64,000 nt of DNA from Cystobacter ferrugineus (GTDB lineage: Bacteria; Myxococcota; Myxococcia; Myxococcales; Myxococcaceae), in the NCBI RefSeq assembly GCF_001887355.1, contig NZ_MPIN01000003.1, positions 763,956-827,955 on the forward strand, in the 5' to 3' direction. Of the stretch, positions 60,763 through 64,000 are shown one piece after another. The notes below the pieces were generated by a model. That model was not told the DNA's origin. It searched no databases and worked only from the letters and a program-made list of their open reading frames with translations. The first letter of the stretch is position 1, and each line of letters begins with the position of its first letter. The translations under genes and the position numbers were made by a program.

Positions 60763-61980
60763 ATGGATCTGCTGAGCCGCTTCGACTTCTTCAACCCCGA
60801 GGTGATGCGCAATCCCTACCCCTACTTCGCGCAGATGCGCGAGAAGGCGCCCCTCTTCTACGACGCCAAGCTCCAGGCCCCCCTCGTCAGCCGCTACGAG
60901 GACGTGTCGTACATCTTGAAGAACCCCGCCCTGTTCTCCTCCGCGCAGATCCGCATCGCCGGCAAGCTCCCGACGGAGCGCAGCCAGGAGGCCGGGCTCG
61001 GGGCGGTGGACAACCTGCTCACCATGGACCCGCCCGTGCACACGCGCCTGCGCGGCCGGGTCAACCGCGCCTTCACCCCCAAGCAGATCAACGCCCTGGA
61101 GCCGCGCGTGCGCGAGCTGTCCCGGGAGTGCATCACGGAGATGACGGCCAGCAACGAGTTCGAGTTCATGAGTGGGCTGGCCTCGCCCCTGCCCGTCACC
61201 ATCATCGCGGAGATGCTCGGCGTGGATACCTCGCGCCGCCGCGACTTCAAGCGCTGGAGCGACGCGGTCGTCAACTCCAGCAACGCCTCCTTCACCGGCA
61301 AGACGCCCGAGGAGGCGGTGCGCAGCGCCAAGGAGATGCTCGCCTATATGACGGAGGTGGCCGAGGCGCGCCGCCGCGAGCCCCGGGACGATCTCATCTC
61401 CCTGCTCGTCCAGGACAGCGAGGGTCAGGAGGCCCTGACGCCCGAGGAGGTCAACTCCTTCGCCGTCCTGCTGCTGCTGGCGGGCAACGAGACCACCACC
61501 AACCTGCTGGGCAATGCCCTCACCACGCTCATCCGCCACCCGGAGGCGTACGAGTGGCTACGGCGCGATCCCACCCCCGCGACCTGTGCCGCCGTGATCG
61601 AGGAGACGCTGCGCTACGACTCGCCCGTGTTGACACTCAGCCGCCGCACCACCCAGGAGGTGGAGCTGAGCGGCGGCAAGGTGCCCGCGGAGACCACCCT
61701 CATGGTGCTGGTGTCGTCCGCCAACCATGACCCGCGCAAGTTCTCCGACCCGGAGCGCTTCGATCCGCGGCGCGACACCACCGGCCTGCTGTCCTTCGGG
61801 CACGGCATCCACTTCTGCATCGGTGCCCCGCTCGCCCGCCTGGAGGCCCCCGTGGCCCTGCAGGAGCTCGTGGCACGCACGCCCCGTCTGGGCTTTTCGC
61901 CCCGCCAGCCCGAGAATATCGACTACGGGTCCTCGTTCTTCCTGCGCGGACCCCGCTCGCTCTGGCTCCAGAAGAACTGA
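60763..61980 (+). CDS. Cytochrome P450, tandem copy 3
   Basis: 405 residues from the ATG at 60763 behind gaggag. Closest to copy 1 by eye (shared NLLTMDPPVHTRLRGRVNRA-type segment and VNSSNASFTGKTPEEAVRSA region). Motifs LLLAGNETTTNLLGNALT, EETLRYDSPVLTLSRRTTQE and SFGHGIHFCIGAPLARLEAP are intact. The spacer to copy 2 repeats part of the spacer between copies 1 and 2, so the duplicated unit included its leader. Confidence 0.93.
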   Translation: MDLLSRFDFFNPEVMRNPYPYFAQMREKAPLFYDAKLQAPLVSRYEDVSYILKNPALFSSAQIRIAGKLPTERSQEAGLGAVDNLLTMDPPVHTRLRGRVNRAFTPKQINALEPRVRELSRECITEMTASNEFEFMSGLASPLPVTIIAEMLGVDTSRRRDFKRWSDAVVNSSNASFTGKTPEEAVRSAKEMLAYMTEVAEARRREPRDDLISLLVQDSEGQEALTPEEVNSFAVLLLLAGNETTTNLLGNALTTLIRHPEAYEWLRRDPTPATCAAVIEETLRYDSPVLTLSRRTTQEVELSGGKVPAETTLMVLVSSANHDPRKFSDPERFDPRRDTTGLLSFGHGIHFCIGAPLARLEAPVALQELVARTPRLGFSPRQPENIDYGSSFFLRGPRSLWLQKN

Positions 61981-62030
61981 GCCAGCGCGGGCCGTCGTGC
62001 CCTTCGCTGTCTCTCTTCCCGGAGCGTCCC

Positions 62031-63239
62031 ATGAGTCTGCTCGATGGCTTCGACTTCCTCGATCCGAAGTTCAGGCAACACCCCTACCCCTACTTCGCCG
62101 AGATGCGCGAGCAGGCTCCGCTGTTCTGGAGCGAGCGCCTCCAGTCCTGGCTCCTCAGCCGCCATGAGGACGTGGCGTTCGCCCTGAAGAACGCCGCCCT
62201 GTTCTCCTCCGCCAACGTCCAGATCGCGGGCCGCAAGCGGGGCTTCTTCCAGGTCGAGTCGGTGGCCGAGCTGCTCACCTCGGACCCTCCCGTCCATACG
62301 CGGATGCGCGGCCTGGTCAGCCGGGCCTTCACCCCCAAGCAGATCTCCGCGATGGAGCCGCGCGTGCGCGAGCTGTCCCGGGCGCTCATCGCGGAGATGA
62401 CGGCCAGCCCCGAGTTCGACTTCATGGACGGGCTGGCCTCGCCCCTGCCCGTCACCATCATCGCGGAGATGCTCGGCATCGACACCATCCGCCGCCGCGA
62501 CTTCAAGCGCTGGAGCGACACGATCATCGCCGGCCTGAGCGCGAGCCTGCGCACGGGCCAGGAGCCGGAGGAGGTCGGCCGCTGCCGCGAGGAGATGCTC
62601 GCGTACATGACCCAGGTGGCCGAGGCGCGCCGCCACGAGCCCCGGGGTGACCTCATCTCCCTGCTCGTCCAGGAGACGGACGGCGTGCCCGCGCTGACCC
62701 CCCAGGAGGTGAATGCCTTCACCGTGCTGCTGCTCATCGCCGGCAACGAGACCACCACCAACCTGCTGGGCAATGCCCTCACCACGCTCATCCGCCACCC
62801 CGAGGAGTACGAGTGGCTGCGGCGCGATCCCTCCCTCGCCGCCTGCTCGGCCGTGTGCGAGGAGACCCTGCGCTTCGAGTCGCCGGTGATGGGGGTGTCG
62901 CGCCGCACCACCCAGGAGGTGGAGGTGAGCGGCGGGAAGATCCCCGCGAACGTGACGGTGACGCTCCTGCTCGGCTCGGCCAACCATGACCCGCGCAGGT
63001 TCCCCGACCCGGAGCGCTTCGATCCGCGGCGCGACACCACCGGCCTGATGTCCTTCGGCCACGGCATCCACTTCTGCCTCGGCGCACCGCTCACCCGAGT
63101 GGAAGCCCCCGTGGCCCTGCGGGAGCTGATGGCGCAGGCCCCCCGCCTGGGCTTCGCGCCGCGCCAGCCCGAGCAGCTCGACTACGGGCCCTCCTTCGCC
63201 TTGCGGGGGCCCCGCTCGCTCTGGCTCCGCAAGAACTGA
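62031..63239 (+). CDS. Cytochrome P450, tandem copy 4
   Basis: 402 residues; the most divergent of the four at the N-terminus (MSLLDGFDFLDPKFRQHPYP) and in the BC loop (KRGFFQVESVAELLTSDPPV). Catalytic motifs are complete: LLIAGNETTTNLLGNALT, EETLRFESPV, SFGHGIHFCLGAPLTRVEAP. It lies 50 bp behind copy 3 and is probably cotranscribed. No terminator-like hairpin is seen before it; a short cccgccaggcggg stem follows it. Confidence 0.93.
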   Translation: MSLLDGFDFLDPKFRQHPYPYFAEMREQAPLFWSERLQSWLLSRHEDVAFALKNAALFSSANVQIAGRKRGFFQVESVAELLTSDPPVHTRMRGLVSRAFTPKQISAMEPRVRELSRALIAEMTASPEFDFMDGLASPLPVTIIAEMLGIDTIRRRDFKRWSDTIIAGLSASLRTGQEPEEVGRCREEMLAYMTQVAEARRHEPRGDLISLLVQETDGVPALTPQEVNAFTVLLLIAGNETTTNLLGNALTTLIRHPEEYEWLRRDPSLAACSAVCEETLRFESPVMGVSRRTTQEVEVSGGKIPANVTVTLLLGSANHDPRRFPDPERFDPRRDTTGLMSFGHGIHFCLGAPLTRVEAPVALRELMAQAPRLGFAPRQPEQLDYGPSFALRGPRSLWLRKN

Positions 63240-63424
63240 CCCCGTGCCCCCGCCAGGCGGGCATCCGGAGGCCAGGTGACCCGGGTGGTAGCAGGTGAGA
63301 CGTCCCCAGAGGGCATGAAAGTGCCTTTCCGGGGGTTGTAAGTCTTCGTCCGCCGCCTGTACCGGCGACTCGATGCGTCACCTGTCTTCCGGACGCCTTC
63401 CCCTTCCGCTAGAAAGCGCCCCCC

Positions 63425-64000
63425 ATGTTCTCCATCACCAACGTCTCCAAGGCCTACGGGCCCAAGAAGCTCTTCGAGGACGTCAACGTCGCGTTCTCGC
63501 CCGGACGCCGCTACGGCCTCACCGGCCCCAACGGGGCGGGCAAGTCCACCTTCATGAAGATCCTCGCCGGAGACGAGGAAGCCGACATGGGGACCATCTC
63601 CCGGCCCAAGAAGCTGGGAATCCTCCGCCAGGATCAGTTCCGCTACGAGGACAACCGCGTCCTGGACGTCGTCATCATGGGCAACAAGCCCCTGTGGGAC
63701 GCGATGAAGGAGAAGGACACCATCCTCGCCAGGTCGGACATCACCGAGGAGGATGGCAACCGGCTGGGTGAGCTGGAGATGGTGATCGCCGAGGAAGACG
63801 GCTACAGCGCCGAGTCCGAGGCGGCCTCGCTGCTCGAGGGTCTGGGCATCCCCACCGAGAGCCACGAGGGGCCGATGAAGCAGCTCACGGGCGGCCTCAA
63901 GCTGCGCGTGCTGCTCGCCCAGGCGCTCTTCGGCAAGCCCGAGGGCCTGCTGCTCGACGAGCCCACGAACAACCTGGACATCGACTCCATCCGCTGGCTG
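63425..64000 (+). CDS. ABC-F family ATPase, YbiT-like (3' end outside window)
   Basis: 192 codons visible from the ATG at 63425. Walker A GPNGAGKST at about 34-42, the signature LTGGLKLRVLLAQAL and Walker B LLLDEPTNNLDIDSIRWL. The segments LGILRQDQFRYEDNRVLDVV and IMGNKPLWDAMKEKD and the inserted EEDGYSAESEAASLLEGLGI match E. coli YbiT closely. ABC-F proteins have two ATPase domains, no membrane part, and act on ribosomes stalled in translation. The second domain lies beyond base 64000. Confidence 0.88.
   Translation, partial: MFSITNVSKAYGPKKLFEDVNVAFSPGRRYGLTGPNGAGKSTFMKILAGDEEADMGTISRPKKLGILRQDQFRYEDNRVLDVVIMGNKPLWDAMKEKDTILARSDITEEDGNRLGELEMVIAEEDGYSAESEAASLLEGLGIPTESHEGPMKQLTGGLKLRVLLAQALFGKPEGLLLDEPTNNLDIDSIRWL

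Noticed and set aside
58972-61539. 855-codon antisense frame over the P450 array
   Set aside because: Repeats itself because the P450 genes are paralogous; no protein-like sequence.

Overview
The window is one high-GC stretch from a myxobacterium, most likely the Cystobacter/Archangium/Myxococcus group. The evidence is a DUF2381 protein paired with a membrane Ser/Thr kinase, SitA/SitI-type polymorphic toxin and immunity genes, a double-CXXCG protein, many lipoproteins, and third-position G/C bias strong enough to open long antisense frames everywhere. No intact rRNA or tRNA gene and no CRISPR array was seen.

Layout. 1-5190: Arg/Gly-rich tail of an RNA-binding protein, HEAT-repeat lipoprotein, TPR/cyclic-nucleotide-binding protein, lipoprotein. 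5192-6529: anion/Na+ permease. 6559-8561: AT-richer two-gene cassette (OLD/RloA-like ATPase plus DUF4276/TOPRIM-like protein) that looks like an acquired defence system. 8683-11463: DUF2381 secreted protein and Ser/Thr kinase. 11603-15508: endo/exonuclease/phosphatase-fold enzyme, quinone oxidoreductase-like enzyme, two alpha/beta hydrolases. 15584-18277: two small envelope proteins, an ArsC-like protein and a DegP/HtrA-like protease. 18308-22300: a 1330-residue protein with tandem cyclase domains, ATPase and TPRs, laid out like mammalian soluble adenylyl cyclase. 22453-25856: VOC protein, LysR/nitrilase divergent pair, two small proteins.

26071-31960 is decayed: a TIR-NB-ARC-TPR immune-type gene with an internal deletion, cut at its 3' end by an IS1380-family element, then gene remnants and two lipoproteins. 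32400-36543 is a CYP102 (P450-BM3-like) monooxygenase with three palindromic operators in front and a TetR gene behind. 36580-39883 holds a penicillin-acylase scrap, a DMT transporter with an AraC regulator, and a PAS histidine kinase.

40038-55200 is the accessory core. It has three paralogous Rpn nuclease genes whose C-termini carry four-residue Gly repeats in different numbers (6, 7, 5) and an in-frame internal ATG behind a Shine-Dalgarno sequence, matching the published RpnL/RpnS gene-within-gene toxin-antitoxin layout. The third copy is frameshifted, but its internal ORF is intact. A SitA6/SitI6-like toxin-immunity pair sits between two 1.5-kb direct repeats, each carrying an rpn gene. 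A SitA5-like toxin with a DUF2019 immunity gene, IS701 and IS66 fragments, a truncated DUF2381 gene, an HNH protein and several tRNA/tmRNA 3'-end-like scars fill the rest.

55213-64000 returns to chromosomal genes: mnmD-like and tgt (tRNA modification), a TetR regulator with its own operator, four tandem paralogous cytochrome P450s without a redox partner, and the start of an ABC-F protein (YbiT-like) running off the window.
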